Source of the DNA: Flavobacterium eburneipallidum
GTDB lineage: Bacteria; Bacteroidota; Bacteroidia; Flavobacteriales; Flavobacteriaceae
Length of the DNA: 64,000 nt
Direction of reading: 5' to 3'
Assembly (NCBI RefSeq): GCF_027111355.2
Contig: NZ_CP114291.2
Coordinates: 2,232,001 to 2,296,000 of the forward strand
This document shows, one piece after another, positions 1 to 9,115 of this stretch. A program made the translations under genes and the position numbers. Numbering within the stretch: the stretch's first letter is position 1; the number at the start of each line of letters is the position of its first letter. The notes under the pieces are model-generated. The model saw only the letters and a list, made by a program, of their open reading frames with translations. It searched no databases and was not told the DNA's origin.

Positions 1-270
1 TGGACACCGGAAAGTAATAACAAAAACGATAATTCCCTTGAAAATGCTGGAAATTATATCGGAATACTCGAAAGACTATTTATCTTTTGCTTTATTCTCA
101 CAGGACATTTTGAAGCCATAGGATTTTTACTGGCTGCAAAATCTATTTTCCGTTTTGGTGATTCGAAAGAAGCCAAAGACCGAAAACTGACCGAATATGT
201 ACTTATCGGAACACTTTTAAGCTTCGGAATGGCGCTATTGACAGGACTTTTAGTTCAGTATTTTTTCTAA
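1..270 (+). CDS. DUF3307 family membrane protein, C-terminal part (5' end outside window)
   Basis: The first 89 codons are open to a TAA at 268-270 and have no start, so the gene begins before the window. The fragment has a hydrophobic helix around [20 protein letters not shown], a basic stretch ([17 protein letters not shown]) and a second helix near the end. This matches what I recall of the C-terminus of DUF3307 proteins, a family of unknown function in Bacteroidota. Its last 21 bases overlap the 3' end of the convergent pyrD gene. Function unknown; family call moderately sure. Confidence 0.6.
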   Translation, partial: WTPESNNKNDNSLENAGNYIGILERLFIFCFILTGHFEAIGFLLAAKSIFRFGDSKEAKDRKLTEYVLIGTLLSFGMALLTGLLVQYFF

Positions 271-1275
271 AATCTTCTTGTTAATCGCTTTAACCAATGC
301 TGGTCCTTCGTAAATAAAACCAGTATAAAGTTGAATCAAACAAGCGCCTGCTTCTAATTTTTCGATAGCATCTTCTGGCGAATGAATCCCTCCTACTCCA
401 ATAATTGGAAAGGCTTTATTACTTTTCTCCGAAAGAAAACGAATTACTTCTGTCGAACGTTTAGCTAATGGTTTGCCTGACATTCCGCCCATTTCTGCTT
501 TATTTTCCGATTGCAAGCCTTCACGCGATAATGTAGTGTTCGTAGCAATAACTCCTGCGATTTTAGTTTCCTGAACAATCTCAATAATATCCAGTAATTG
601 AGAATCTGTTAAATCGGGAGCAATTTTTAATAAGATTGGCTTTTGCTTTGGTTTGGTTAAATTTTGATTTTGCAAAGTCTGCAACAATTGTTTCAACGGC
701 TCTTTTTCCTGTAATTCACGAAGATTGGGCGTGTTTGGCGAACTAACATTTACCACAAAATAATCCACATAATCGTATAAAGCATCGAAGCAAATCATAT
801 AATCCGAAGTGGCATCTTCGTTTGGAGTCACTTTATTTTTACCAATATTTCCACCAATAAGAACACCTTTATTTTTCTTCAATCGTTCCACAGCTTCCTG
901 AACTCCACCGTTATTGAACCCCATTCTGTTGATAATAGCACTATCTTCTTTCAAACGAAATAATCGTTTTTTAGGATTTCCATCCTGACCCACTGGTGTC
1001 AAAGTTCCAATTTCTACAAATCCGAAACCTAAATCAGATAACTCATTGAACAAGCTCGCATTTTTATCAAAACCTGCTGCCAATCCAACAGGATTTTTGA
1101 ACTTTAAACCAAAAACTTCTGTTTCCAAGCGGCTGTCATTCACAACATATAATGATTTGAAAATGGATGAAACTCCTGGTATTTTCGATAAATTTCGAAT
1201 TAATGAAAAGGTAAAATAATGCACTTTTTCAGGATCAAAGCAAAAAAGTATCGGACGAATAATTAGTTTATACAT
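250..1275 (-). CDS. pyrD: Dihydroorotate dehydrogenase, quinone-linked (class 2)
   Basis: Oxidises dihydroorotate to orotate in pyrimidine synthesis and passes electrons to quinone at the inner membrane. The 341 residues equal the usual class 2 length. The N-terminal roughly 40 residues form the short helical membrane-associating extension of this class. FMN and substrate motifs are in place: [13 protein letters not shown] near residues 61-73, [14 protein letters not shown] near 176-189 (class 2 uses this Ser region as catalytic base), and [19 protein letters not shown] near the end. Convergent with, and overlapping, the DUF3307 gene. A TACTTTTG box on the minus strand at 1295-1302 lies about 20 bp before the ATG. 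Confidence 0.95.
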   Translation of the reverse strand: MYKLIIRPILFCFDPEKVHYFTFSLIRNLSKIPGVSSIFKSLYVVNDSRLETEVFGLKFKNPVGLAAGFDKNASLFNELSDLGFGFVEIGTLTPVGQDGNPKKRLFRLKEDSAIINRMGFNNGGVQEAVERLKKNKGVLIGGNIGKNKVTPNEDATSDYMICFDALYDYVDYFVVNVSSPNTPNLRELQEKEPLKQLLQTLQNQNLTKPKQKPILLKIAPDLTDSQLLDIIEIVQETKIAGVIATNTTLSREGLQSENKAEMGGMSGKPLAKRSTEVIRFLSEKSNKAFPIIGVGGIHSPEDAIEKLEAGACLIQLYTGFIYEGPALVKAINKKILEKILN

Positions 1276-1294
1276 AATAAATTAAATTGTGGTG

Positions 1295-1302
1295 CAAAAG
1301 TA
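1295..1302 (-). promoter_or_regulatory. Candidate -7 box of the pyrD promoter
   Basis: Minus-strand TACTTTTG fits the Bacteroidota TAnnTTTG -7 consensus and lies about 20 bp before the pyrD ATG. I see no clear TTG -33 box at the usual spacing. Confidence 0.4.
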
Positions 1303-1409
1303 GAATTATCTCGCCTATAAATAAAATCTTAAAGAAATTAATTTTGATTTCGCAGATTTCTGGCATACCAAACTGATTACTGACTACTGACCACTGCCAA
1401 CTTTTTTAT

Positions 1410-1417
1410 TACCTTTG
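1410..1417 (+). promoter_or_regulatory. Candidate -7 box of the prmA promoter
   Basis: TACCTTTG matches TAnnTTTG and ends 14 bp before the prmA ATG at 1432, giving a very short leader, which is common in this phylum. No convincing -33 box. Confidence 0.4.
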
Positions 1418-1431
1418 CAAAAAAATATCTT

Positions 1432-2271
1432 ATGTCAAACATATATTTAGGTTATCATTTTACGATTGAACCCAAAGAACTAGGTTCAGAAATTTTGATT
1501 GCCGAACTGGGAGAATTACCTTTCGAAAGCTTTATTGATAGTGAATTTGGTATTGTAGCTTTTATTCAAAAAGATCTTTGGGCAGACGGAATTCTGGATG
1601 ATTTATTTATTCTGAAATCTCCTGAATTTACTATTTCATACAAAATTGAAGAAATCGACCAAGTGAATTGGAACGAAGAATGGGAAAAGAATTTCGAACC
1701 TATTGATGTAGATGGAAATTGCCACGTTCGTGCTCCTTTTCATCCAAAAACGGGTGCTGAATTTGACATTGTAATCGAACCAAAAATGAGTTTCGGAACA
1801 GGTCATCACGAAACCACACACATGATGATTCAGCATTTGTTAGAAATGGATGTTACAGGAATGAAGACTTTAGACATGGGTTGCGGAACTGCGATTTTAG
1901 CTATTCTTGCCGAAATGAAAGGTGCTCAACCTATTGATGCCATCGATATTGACAACTGGTGTTATTTGAATTCTATCGAAAATGCCGAACGCAATAATTG
2001 CAAGCACATTACAGTTTATGAAGGTGACGCAGCTTTGTTGAAAGACAAAAAATATGATTTGATTATCGCCAATATCAACAGAAATATTTTACTGAACGAT
2101 ATGCAAAGTTATGTGGATTGCTTGAATCCGAAAGGGACTTTATTATTGAGTGGTTTTTATGAAGAAGACATTCCTTTTATTGAAGAATCGTGTATTGAAA
2201 AAGGATTAACTTATGTAAAAAAATTCGAGCGAAATAACTGGGTTTCTTTAAAATATGTAAATTTAGTTTAG
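1432..2271 (+). CDS. prmA: Ribosomal protein L11 methyltransferase
   Basis: Methylates lysines of ribosomal protein L11 using SAM, in the cytoplasm. At 279 residues it is close to the usual size. The N-terminal roughly 120 residues are the L11-binding part. The SAM pocket is seen as MKTLDMGCGTAILAILAEMKG starting near residue 145, and the motif IV-like IIANINRNILLND lies near 211-223. MSFGTGHHETTHMM just before the SAM domain is a typical PrmA signature. It is followed by clpS after 61 bp, as in many Flavobacteriia. Confidence 0.93.
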   Translation: MSNIYLGYHFTIEPKELGSEILIAELGELPFESFIDSEFGIVAFIQKDLWADGILDDLFILKSPEFTISYKIEEIDQVNWNEEWEKNFEPIDVDGNCHVRAPFHPKTGAEFDIVIEPKMSFGTGHHETTHMMIQHLLEMDVTGMKTLDMGCGTAILAILAEMKGAQPIDAIDIDNWCYLNSIENAERNNCKHITVYEGDAALLKDKKYDLIIANINRNILLNDMQSYVDCLNPKGTLLLSGFYEEDIPFIEESCIEKGLTYVKKFERNNWVSLKYVNLV

Positions 2272-2332
2272 CATCTATCAAGAAGCCAATAAAAAACAAC
2301 AGTACTTTTATAACTTCCTAAATTATCTAAAA

Positions 2333-2608
2333 ATGAGTACCAAAGAAAAAGTTAGAGAAAGAGTCAGCCACAAAGAAGCAATTTCAATCAACAACGAAAT
2401 AATCGTTTATAATGATGATGTAAACACTTTTGACCACGTGATTGATACCTTGATTCGAGTTTGTGACCACACGCCAGAACAAGCAGAACAATGCTCGTTG
2501 ATTATTCACTATAACGGAAAATGTACTGTAAAAACAGACGTTTTAGAAAAACTTAAACCACAATGTTCTCAATTACTCGAAGCGGGTTTGAGTGCCGAAA
2601 TTGTATAA
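2333..2608 (+). CDS. clpS: ATP-dependent Clp protease adaptor ClpS
   Basis: Adaptor that hands N-degron substrates to the ClpA/C unfoldase. It has 91 residues and a charged flexible N-terminus. The pocket motif VYNDDVNTFDHVIDTL (about residues 25-40) holds the Asn-Asp pair that binds the substrate N-terminus. The later CSLIIHYNGKCTVKTD strand (H at about 64) also fits ClpS. It lies between prmA and a lipoprotein gene, probably in one transcript. Confidence 0.93.
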   Translation: MSTKEKVRERVSHKEAISINNEIIVYNDDVNTFDHVIDTLIRVCDHTPEQAEQCSLIIHYNGKCTVKTDVLEKLKPQCSQLLEAGLSAEIV

Positions 2609-2624
2609 TTTTTGAAATAAAAAA

Positions 2625-3077
2625 ATGAAAAAAACAGTAGTTCTCTTCGCTTTATTAATTGGTATTTCATCTTGCATAAGCACTAAATCGACTATAAAAA
2701 ACATTGACGATAATGCGCCAGTGCCTCAACTTCTGAACAATACTACTTTTATTATCACAGAATATAGCAAAGACAAAAAATATGGTTACGATAAAGATTA
2801 TCCTATCAATATTTTTTATGGCACAACTAGAAACGAAATCATCAATCAACAACGCTTTTTGAATGCTTTGGCTGGACCAAAAGGTGAAAAAATCACTTAT
2901 ACAAAATTAGAAAGTTGCTGTCCATTTCCAGCAAAAAGAAGCGATATGGGAGCTGGATTATTAGATGTTTATGAAATAAAATGGGAAGGGCAAAAAACAC
3001 CTATCCTTTTATATTTGAATATTTATGAAAAAGGACAATTGATGGTGCCTGTTGGCTTGACTTTGAAAAAAAATTAA
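2625..3077 (+). CDS. Small putative lipoprotein, function unknown
   Basis: A 150-residue protein starting 16 bp after clpS. The N-terminus is a lipoprotein signal: MKKT, a hydrophobic stretch VVLFALLIGI, then lipobox-like GISSC with Cys17. The mature part has YGYDKDYPINIFYG and a CCPFPAKRSDMGAGLLDVYE segment that looks conserved in small Bacteroidota lipoproteins often linked to ClpS or KdsA. It probably sits in the periplasmic leaflet of a membrane. I do not know a function. Confidence 0.75.
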   Translation: MKKTVVLFALLIGISSCISTKSTIKNIDDNAPVPQLLNNTTFIITEYSKDKKYGYDKDYPINIFYGTTRNEIINQQRFLNALAGPKGEKITYTKLESCCPFPAKRSDMGAGLLDVYEIKWEGQKTPILLYLNIYEKGQLMVPVGLTLKKN

Positions 3078-3110
3078 TCGAATCTTAAATCGTTAGCCAC
3101 AAAACCTAAC

Positions 3111-3118
3111 TATCTTTG
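3111..3118 (+). promoter_or_regulatory. Candidate -7 box of the kdsA promoter
   Basis: TATCTTTG matches TAnnTTTG, 19 bp before the kdsA ATG at 3138. A TTAG at 3093 is too near to be a good -33 box. Confidence 0.4.
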
Positions 3119-3137
3119 CGCTTTCAAAAATCTTATT

Positions 3138-3956
3138 ATGAACATACACCATATTCCACAAATCAAACATACTGATAGTGGCAACTTCTTTTTATTATCT
3201 GGACCTTGCGCTATTGAAGGCGAAGAAATGGCACTTCGAATTGCCGAAAAACTAGTAGGAATTACCGATAAATTAGAAATTCCTTTCGTTTTTAAAGGTT
3301 CTTTCAAAAAAGCCAATCGTTCTAGAATTGACAGTTTTTCAGGAATTGGAGATGAAAAAGCGTTGAAAATTCTTCAAAAAATTTCTCAAACTTTTGGCGT
3401 TCCAACTGTAACTGATATTCATACCAATGAAGATGCTGCAATGGCTGCTGAATATGTTGATGTCTTGCAAATTCCCGCTTTTTTGGTGCGTCAGACTGAT
3501 TTAGTTGTGGCTGCTGCCAATACTGGAAAAGTTGTAAACCTTAAGAAAGGACAATTTATGAGTCCTGAAAGTATGAAACACGCAGTTCAAAAAGTATTGG
3601 ATTGCAACAACCAAAATGTAATGGTTACGGATCGTGGAACCATGTTTGGCTACCAAGATATGATTGTAGATTACCGTGGAATTCCAACCATGCAACAATA
3701 TGCAACCACAGTTCTTGATGTTACTCACTCCTTACAACAACCCAACCAAACCGCTGGAGTAACTGGCGGAAGACCTGATATGATTGAAACTGTTGCCAAA
3801 GCTGGAATTGCTGTTGGTGTAGATGGAATTTTTATCGAAACGCATTTTGATCCTGCTAATGCTAAAAGTGATGGTGCTAATATGCTCCATTTGGATTATT
3901 TTGAAGGATTAATGACCAAATTAGTTGCCATTAGAAAAACCATCAATCAATTTTAA
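3138..3956 (+). CDS. kdsA: 3-deoxy-8-phosphooctulonate synthase (KDO-8-P synthase)
   Basis: Condenses phosphoenolpyruvate with arabinose 5-phosphate to give KDO-8-P for the lipopolysaccharide inner core. At 272 residues it has full family length. Signature motifs are LLSGPCAIEGEE near residues 19-30, KGSFKKANRSR near 54-64, TDRGTMFGYQDM near the middle, and GVTGGRPDMIETVAKAG with IFIETHFDPANAKSDG in the C-terminal part of the barrel. It is followed after 10 bp by an outer membrane protein gene. Confidence 0.96.
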   Translation: MNIHHIPQIKHTDSGNFFLLSGPCAIEGEEMALRIAEKLVGITDKLEIPFVFKGSFKKANRSRIDSFSGIGDEKALKILQKISQTFGVPTVTDIHTNEDAAMAAEYVDVLQIPAFLVRQTDLVVAAANTGKVVNLKKGQFMSPESMKHAVQKVLDCNNQNVMVTDRGTMFGYQDMIVDYRGIPTMQQYATTVLDVTHSLQQPNQTAGVTGGRPDMIETVAKAGIAVGVDGIFIETHFDPANAKSDGANMLHLDYFEGLMTKLVAIRKTINQF

Positions 3957-3966
3957 ATAAAACACA

Positions 3967-4821
3967 TTGAAATCAAAAATTTTAGTATTCGCATTGTTAT
4001 CTTTTTCTTTTTATTCATTTGCACAAAATGATACGCTAAAAAAAGAAAGATACACTGCTCATAACAAAGGAAAATTCACCATTTCTTGGGGTGGAAATAG
4101 AGGAAGTTATACCAAATCAGACATTACTTTCAAAGGAGATAATTACAATTTCACTATTGATAATACTGTAGCTCACGACAAACCAAAAGGCTGGCACGTA
4201 GATTATCTCAATCCAAGTCGAATGACGATTCCACAAACTAATTTTAAATTAGGCTATTTTATTACTGATAAATACAGCGTTTCTATTGGGGTAGATCACA
4301 TGAAATATGTGATGACACAAAATCAAACGGCCAATGTTTCAGGAGAAATTAATTTTCCATTAACCAATCCAAGTTCTCAATTTAACGGTTCTTACAACAA
4401 TACTCCTGTTACAATGACAGAAGATTTTCTGATGTTTGAACATACTGATGGATTGAATTATATAAACGTTGAATTTGCCCGTCAAGATGATATTTCACAT
4501 TGGTTTGGAATTAAAAACACTGATAAATTTCAAGTGAATATCAATGAAGGAATTGGAATTGGAGTTTTATATCCAAAAACCAACACTACACTTATGGGAC
4601 AAGAAAGGCACGATGCTTTTCACGTTTCGGGTTATGGAACTTCTATCAAGGCAGGAATTAACTTTGTTTTCTTCAAGTATTTTACTATCGAAGGCACTTT
4701 AAAAGGAGGATATATCAATATGCCAGACATTCGAACTACCAAAAATTCATCTGATAGTGCGTCACAGCATTTCTTTTTTGGAGAAAAAATTATTTCTTTT
4801 GGTGGCATTTTTAGATTGTAA
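3967..4821 (+). CDS. Putative outer-membrane beta-barrel protein
   Basis: A 284-residue protein that starts at a TTG, chosen because it gives a clean signal peptide (KSKILVFALLSFSFYSFAQ, cleavage after AQ near residue 20) and lies 10 bp after the kdsA stop; no ATG precedes a signal sequence. The rest is rich in alternating aromatic/polar strands (TISWGGNRGSYTKSD, FKLGYFITDKYSVSIGVDH, SIKAGINFVFFKYFTIEGTLKGGY) and ends IISFGGIFRL, typical of barrels inserted by BamA. No specific ligand can be read. Probably co-transcribed with kdsA. Confidence 0.7.
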   Translation: MKSKILVFALLSFSFYSFAQNDTLKKERYTAHNKGKFTISWGGNRGSYTKSDITFKGDNYNFTIDNTVAHDKPKGWHVDYLNPSRMTIPQTNFKLGYFITDKYSVSIGVDHMKYVMTQNQTANVSGEINFPLTNPSSQFNGSYNNTPVTMTEDFLMFEHTDGLNYINVEFARQDDISHWFGIKNTDKFQVNINEGIGIGVLYPKTNTTLMGQERHDAFHVSGYGTSIKAGINFVFFKYFTIEGTLKGGYINMPDIRTTKNSSDSASQHFFFGEKIISFGGIFRL

Positions 4822-4841
4822 TCATAATTCTTTGAAAACAT

Positions 4842-4877
4842 AAAAAACCGCTTCACAAAAAATGAAGCGGTTTTTTT
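4842..4877. terminator. Bidirectional terminator between the barrel gene and the fasciclin gene
   Basis: Inverted repeat AAAAACCGCTTCA / TGAAGCGGTTTTT with a 7-base loop, an A-run on one side and a T-run on the other, placed between two convergent genes. Confidence 0.85.
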
Positions 4878-4891
4878 ATGTAATTATAGGA

Positions 4892-5446
4892 TTAAGATTT
4901 CGGCAAAAGCACAGTATTCACAACATGAATCACTCCATTGGATTGGTTTACGTCAGCAATTGTAACTTCTGACATTCCTCCTTTTTCGTCTGTGATATAC
5001 AATTTATCAGCTTTCATCCAAGCAGTCAAAGTACCACCACTTACTGTTTTTAAAGTTGCTTTTCCGTTACCCGCTTTAATCGCTTTAGCAATATCAGCAG
5101 CATTCATTTTTCCAGCAACAACATGATAGGTCAAAATAGTTTGAAGCATTTTAAGGTTTTCTGGTTTCAACAACGTTTCTACAGTTCCCTTTGGTAAATT
5201 GTCAAAAGCAGCATTTGTTGGAGCAAAAACGGTGAAAGGACCTTTTCCTTGTAAAGTTTCGACCAAGCCAGCTGCTTTTACTGCAGCAACTAATGTCGTG
5301 TGATCTTTTGAATTCACTGCATTTTCAATAATATTTTTTGTTGGATACATTGGTGCACCACCAACAACAACTGATTTTTGAGCATAAGATGTAGCTCCCA
5401 TTACTAATGCAAAAAATGCAACGGATAAAAATTTTGTAGTTTTCAT
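4892..5446 (-). CDS. Fasciclin (FAS1) domain secreted protein
   Basis: A 184-residue exported protein with a signal peptide (KFLSVAFFALVMGATSYAQ) and one FAS1 domain over about residues 35-184. The two family boxes are clear: FTVFAPTNAAFDNLP (H1) and NGVIHVVNTVLLP (H2) at the C-terminus, with YHVVAGKM in between. FAS1 domains act in adhesion or matrix contacts; the ligand is unknown. It stands alone, ending at the shared bidirectional terminator. No good -7 box was found upstream. Confidence 0.9.
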   Translation of the reverse strand: MKTTKFLSVAFFALVMGATSYAQKSVVVGGAPMYPTKNIIENAVNSKDHTTLVAAVKAAGLVETLQGKGPFTVFAPTNAAFDNLPKGTVETLLKPENLKMLQTILTYHVVAGKMNAADIAKAIKAGNGKATLKTVSGGTLTAWMKADKLYITDEKGGMSEVTIADVNQSNGVIHVVNTVLLPKS

Positions 5447-5735
5447 AAAATCTATTTTTTTAAGTTATTTATACAAGCATTTACGGGATTGTCTTTCTTT
5501 TGGTTTTAAATTTCAAAATAAAATGAAAAAAATCTATCAAAATCAATGATTCACAAGCCTTTATCATTTGAAATATTTTTTGTTCTTATTCATCAATTGA
5601 AATTCATATTAAGTAGAACCTAAAGATTACTAATTTCCTTTTTTATACAATCTAAATTGTTAAAATCGTAAATTAAAAAAACACAAATCGTAAATAAATT
5701 TTCATACTTTTGAACCTCACTTAAAAAACAAAACA
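5447..5735. other. Intergenic region between divergent fasciclin gene and tpx
   Basis: AT-rich 289 bp holding the start regions of two divergent genes. The only element I can support is the TACTTTTG box at 5705-5712 for tpx. Confidence 0.6.
5705..5712 (+). promoter_or_regulatory. Candidate -7 box of the tpx promoter
   Basis: TACTTTTG fits TAnnTTTG, 23 bp before the tpx ATG at 5736. No TTG at the ideal spacing. Confidence 0.45.
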
Positions 5736-6233
5736 ATGGCTTCAATAACATTAGGAGGAAATCCAGTAAATACTTCAGGCGAATTACCTAAAGTAGGTTC
5801 AAAACTTGCTGATTTTAAATTAGTTAAAAACGATCTTTCAATAGCAACTCTTGCTGATTTTGCAGGATCTAAATTGGTTTTAAATATTTTTCCTAGTGTA
5901 GATACAGGAACTTGTGCTACCTCTGTTAGAACTTTTAACGCAACTGCTTCTACATTAGAAAACACTAAAGTATTGTGTATTTCGAGAGATTTGCCTTTTG
6001 CTCAAAAACGTTTTTGTGGTGCAGAAGGTTTAGAAAACGTAATCAACCTATCTGATTTTCAATCTGGTGCTTTTGGAAAAGCAAATGGATTAGAAATTGT
6101 GGACAGCGTGTTGGCTGGTTTACACTCAAGAGCCATCATTGTAGTGGACGAAAACGGAACTGTAATTCATACCGAACAAGTATCGGAAATTGCCGATGAA
6201 CCCAACTACGAAGCTGCAATAGCAGTACTTTAA
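5736..6233 (+). CDS. tpx: Thiol peroxidase (atypical 2-Cys peroxiredoxin)
   Basis: Reduces hydroperoxides using thioredoxin. It is 165 residues long, full family length. The peroxidatic cysteine is Cys60 in FPSVDTGTCATS and the resolving cysteine is Cys94 in RFCGAEG, the spacing of the Tpx subfamily; ISRDLPFAQ between them is also typical. Followed after 8 bp by dgkA and then ftsK, likely one transcript. Confidence 0.96.
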   Translation: MASITLGGNPVNTSGELPKVGSKLADFKLVKNDLSIATLADFAGSKLVLNIFPSVDTGTCATSVRTFNATASTLENTKVLCISRDLPFAQKRFCGAEGLENVINLSDFQSGAFGKANGLEIVDSVLAGLHSRAIIVVDENGTVIHTEQVSEIADEPNYEAAIAVL

Positions 6234-6241
6234 TACACTAT

Positions 6242-6616
6242 ATGGAATTCCAAAAAGACAATACTTTTTTAAGCGGTAGATTAAAAAGTGTAACATTTGC
6301 TGTAAAAGGTGCGATAAAATTAATCTCAACCGAGCACAGTATAATGGTGCAATTTTCATTAGGAATTTTGATGACGATTCTTGGTTTTTTTTGTAATATT
6401 ACTCCAACTGAATGGCTTTTTCAAACCCTAGCAATTGGTTTAGTAATGAGCATAGAAGGTCTGAATACTGCCATTGAAAAAGTAGCCGATTTTATTCATC
6501 CTAATTACCACGAAAGAATTGGATTTATCAAAGATATTGCAGCTGGAGCAGTTTTATTTGCTGCTCTTACTGCAATTATAATTGGATTAATTATATATGT
6601 ACCCAAATTTTTATAG
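6242..6616 (+). CDS. dgkA: Diacylglycerol kinase family protein (undecaprenol/diacylglycerol kinase)
   Basis: Small integral membrane kinase of the DgkA family that phosphorylates diacylglycerol or undecaprenol. It has 124 residues, three membrane helices, and the family signatures EHSIMVQF and EGLNTAIEKVADFIHP (about residues 76-91) with the catalytic Glu and Asn. It sits between tpx and ftsK with short spacers. Which lipid is used cannot be told from the sequence. Confidence 0.9.
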   Translation: MEFQKDNTFLSGRLKSVTFAVKGAIKLISTEHSIMVQFSLGILMTILGFFCNITPTEWLFQTLAIGLVMSIEGLNTAIEKVADFIHPNYHERIGFIKDIAAGAVLFAALTAIIIGLIIYVPKFL

Positions 6617-6633
6617 AAAATAGTCAACCAAGA

Positions 6634-9105
6634 ATGGCAAAAACAACAAAACCAACACCTCCAGACCCGAAAACTGATTCAAAATCTGCAGTAAAAAAAT
6701 CTTGGGAAATCAGTAAGCAACACAAAATTCTTTTGGGTTCCTTGCTGGTATTGTTTGCTATTGCCCTATTTCTTGCCTTTGTTTCCTTTTATATTTATGG
6801 TCAAGAAGATCAAAGTGCCGTACAACAATTGTCAGATCGAACAGAAACAGTTCATAACTGGTTAGGCAAATTTGGTGCTTTCCTCGCCGATTTAATCGTT
6901 TATCAAGGTTTTGGAATTGCTTCTTTTTTATTCGTTCGATTGTTTTTCTTGACTGGATTATTTCTGGTACTGGACGTTTCGTTGCGAAAACTAAAAAACA
7001 TTTGGTTTTGGGATTTATTCGTTATCATCATTCTATCGGTTTTATTTGGTTTTTTTGCCACTTCCCTACCCGAATTGGGTGGAATTATTGGCTATGAACT
7101 GAATTTGTTTTCGCAAGATTATATCGGAAAAACAGGAACTTTACTGGTACTTCTCTTCGGAATTATCATTTATTTGATATTCAAAGTAAAAGTATCTCCC
7201 GAAAAAATTAAAACCTTTTTCGAAAATACCAAAAAAGAAATTAAAACCGATTTTAGTTCCGTTGCAAAAAAAACAACACCAAGCTATAATCTAGAAGAAT
7301 TTGCTGTTGAAGAAAAAGAAGATGAAATAGATGAAGAACTTGATGGTATTCATTTAAAAACCACAACAGGTTCTCAATTTGAAATTAACAAAGAAGCTTT
7401 AAAACCAACTATCAGCCATTCTTCTGAAATTGGTAAAAAGTCACCTGTAATGGAAGTTGTGGCTCCAGTAGTAACACCTCCGCCTTATATTGCACCAGAG
7501 ATTATTCAAACTGAAGATGAGCATTTTGTAATCGAAAAAGCTCCTGAAGAAGATATTATCGAAGAAAATTTAGCCTCTAAACTAGTGGCCGATTTTGGAT
7601 TATTTGATCCTACTTTGGATTTATCCAATTACAAATACCCAACCATTGATTTATTAAAAGAATATTCTAGTGGTGGAATTACCATCAATCAGGAAGAATT
7701 AGAAGAAAATAAAAACAAAATTGTTGAAACGCTTCGCAACTACAAAATTGAAATTGCACAAATAAAAGCTACTGTTGGTCCATCGGTTACGCTGTATGAA
7801 ATCGTACCAGAAGCAGGAATTAGAATTTCAAAAATTAAGAGTTTAGAAGACGATATTGCATTATCGCTTGCCGCTTTAGGTATTCGTATCATTGCTCCTA
7901 TTCCCGGAAAAGGAACTATTGGTATTGAAGTACCTAACAAGAATCCGACGATGGTTTCTATGAAAAGTGTCATTGGTTCAGCTAAATTTCAGGAAGCTGA
8001 AATGGAATTACCTATCGCTTTAGGAAAAACCATTTCGAACGAAACATTTGTGGTTGATTTAGCCAAAATGCCTCACTTATTAATGGCAGGTGCAACAGGT
8101 CAAGGAAAATCAGTTGGATTGAATGCTGTAATTACATCCTTGCTTTATAAAAAACATCCTGCTGAAATTAAATTTGTGATGGTCGATCCTAAAAAAGTCG
8201 AATTGACACTTTTTAATAAAATCGAAAGACATTATTTAGCCATGTTACCCGATTCTGACGATGCGATTATCACTGATAATGCCAAAGTAGTCAATACTTT
8301 GAACTCATTGTGTGTAGAAATGGACAATCGTTATAATCTTTTAAAAGATGCGATGGTTCGTAATATCAAGGAATACAACGAAAAATTCAAGTCTAGAAAA
8401 TTGAATCCTGAAAACGGACACCGATTTTTACCTTATATTATCTTGGTTGTCGATGAGTTTGCCGATTTGATTATGACCGCTGGAAAAGAAGTCGAAATGC
8501 CTATTGCAAGATTGGCACAATTGGCCAGAGCTATTGGAATTCACTTAATTATAGCTACACAAAGACCATCGGTAAACGTAATTACAGGTTTAATCAAAGC
8601 CAATTTCCCAGCTAGAATTGCTTTTAGAGTATCCTCAAAAATTGATTCCCGAACCATTCTTGATACTCAAGGAGCCGATCAATTAATAGGTCGTGGTGAC
8701 TTACTGTACTCTAATGGAAATGATGTGGTTCGAGTACAGTGCGCTTTTGTTGACACTCCAGAAGTAGAAAAAATTGTAGATTTTATTGGTTCGCAAAAAG
8801 CATACGCAACAGCTTATTTACTTCCAGAATTTATTGGCGAAGAAAGTGGCATTAATCTTGATATGGATATTTCAGAGAGAGATACTTTATTTAGAGAAGC
8901 AGCCGAAATTATTGTAAATGCACAACAAGGCTCTGCTTCATTATTGCAAAGAAAGCTAAAACTGGGTTACAACAGAGCTGGTCGATTAATCGATCAACTG
9001 GAAGCAGCAGGAATTGTAGGTCCGTTCGAAGGCAGTAAAGCAAGAAGTGTAAACATTCTGGATATAAGTGCTCTGGATCAATTTTTCAACAATGAACAAA
9101 ATTAA
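6634..9105 (+). CDS. ftsK: DNA translocase FtsK/SpoIIIE family
   Basis: Septal DNA pump that clears the chromosome from the division plane. It has 823 residues: about four membrane helices in the first 180, an acidic linker (about 190-330), then the motor. Walker A GATGQGKSVGLNA begins near residue 486, Walker B is YIILVVDEFADLIM near 604-617, and the ATQRPSVNVITG motif follows. The last roughly 70 residues (REAAEIIVNAQQGSASLLQR and on) are the winged-helix gamma domain that reads KOPS-like sites. The LolA-like gene follows directly. Confidence 0.96.
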   Translation: MAKTTKPTPPDPKTDSKSAVKKSWEISKQHKILLGSLLVLFAIALFLAFVSFYIYGQEDQSAVQQLSDRTETVHNWLGKFGAFLADLIVYQGFGIASFLFVRLFFLTGLFLVLDVSLRKLKNIWFWDLFVIIILSVLFGFFATSLPELGGIIGYELNLFSQDYIGKTGTLLVLLFGIIIYLIFKVKVSPEKIKTFFENTKKEIKTDFSSVAKKTTPSYNLEEFAVEEKEDEIDEELDGIHLKTTTGSQFEINKEALKPTISHSSEIGKKSPVMEVVAPVVTPPPYIAPEIIQTEDEHFVIEKAPEEDIIEENLASKLVADFGLFDPTLDLSNYKYPTIDLLKEYSSGGITINQEELEENKNKIVETLRNYKIEIAQIKATVGPSVTLYEIVPEAGIRISKIKSLEDDIALSLAALGIRIIAPIPGKGTIGIEVPNKNPTMVSMKSVIGSAKFQEAEMELPIALGKTISNETFVVDLAKMPHLLMAGATGQGKSVGLNAVITSLLYKKHPAEIKFVMVDPKKVELTLFNKIERHYLAMLPDSDDAIITDNAKVVNTLNSLCVEMDNRYNLLKDAMVRNIKEYNEKFKSRKLNPENGHRFLPYIILVVDEFADLIMTAGKEVEMPIARLAQLARAIGIHLIIATQRPSVNVITGLIKANFPARIAFRVSSKIDSRTILDTQGADQLIGRGDLLYSNGNDVVRVQCAFVDTPEVEKIVDFIGSQKAYATAYLLPEFIGEESGINLDMDISERDTLFREAAEIIVNAQQGSASLLQRKLKLGYNRAGRLIDQLEAAGIVGPFEGSKARSVNILDISALDQFFNNEQN

Positions 9106-9115
9106 TTACAACAAA

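Noticed and set aside
9068..9115. Upstream starts (GTG 9068, ATG 9092) of the LolA-like gene
   Set aside because: They overlap ftsK and put residues before an otherwise normal signal peptide.
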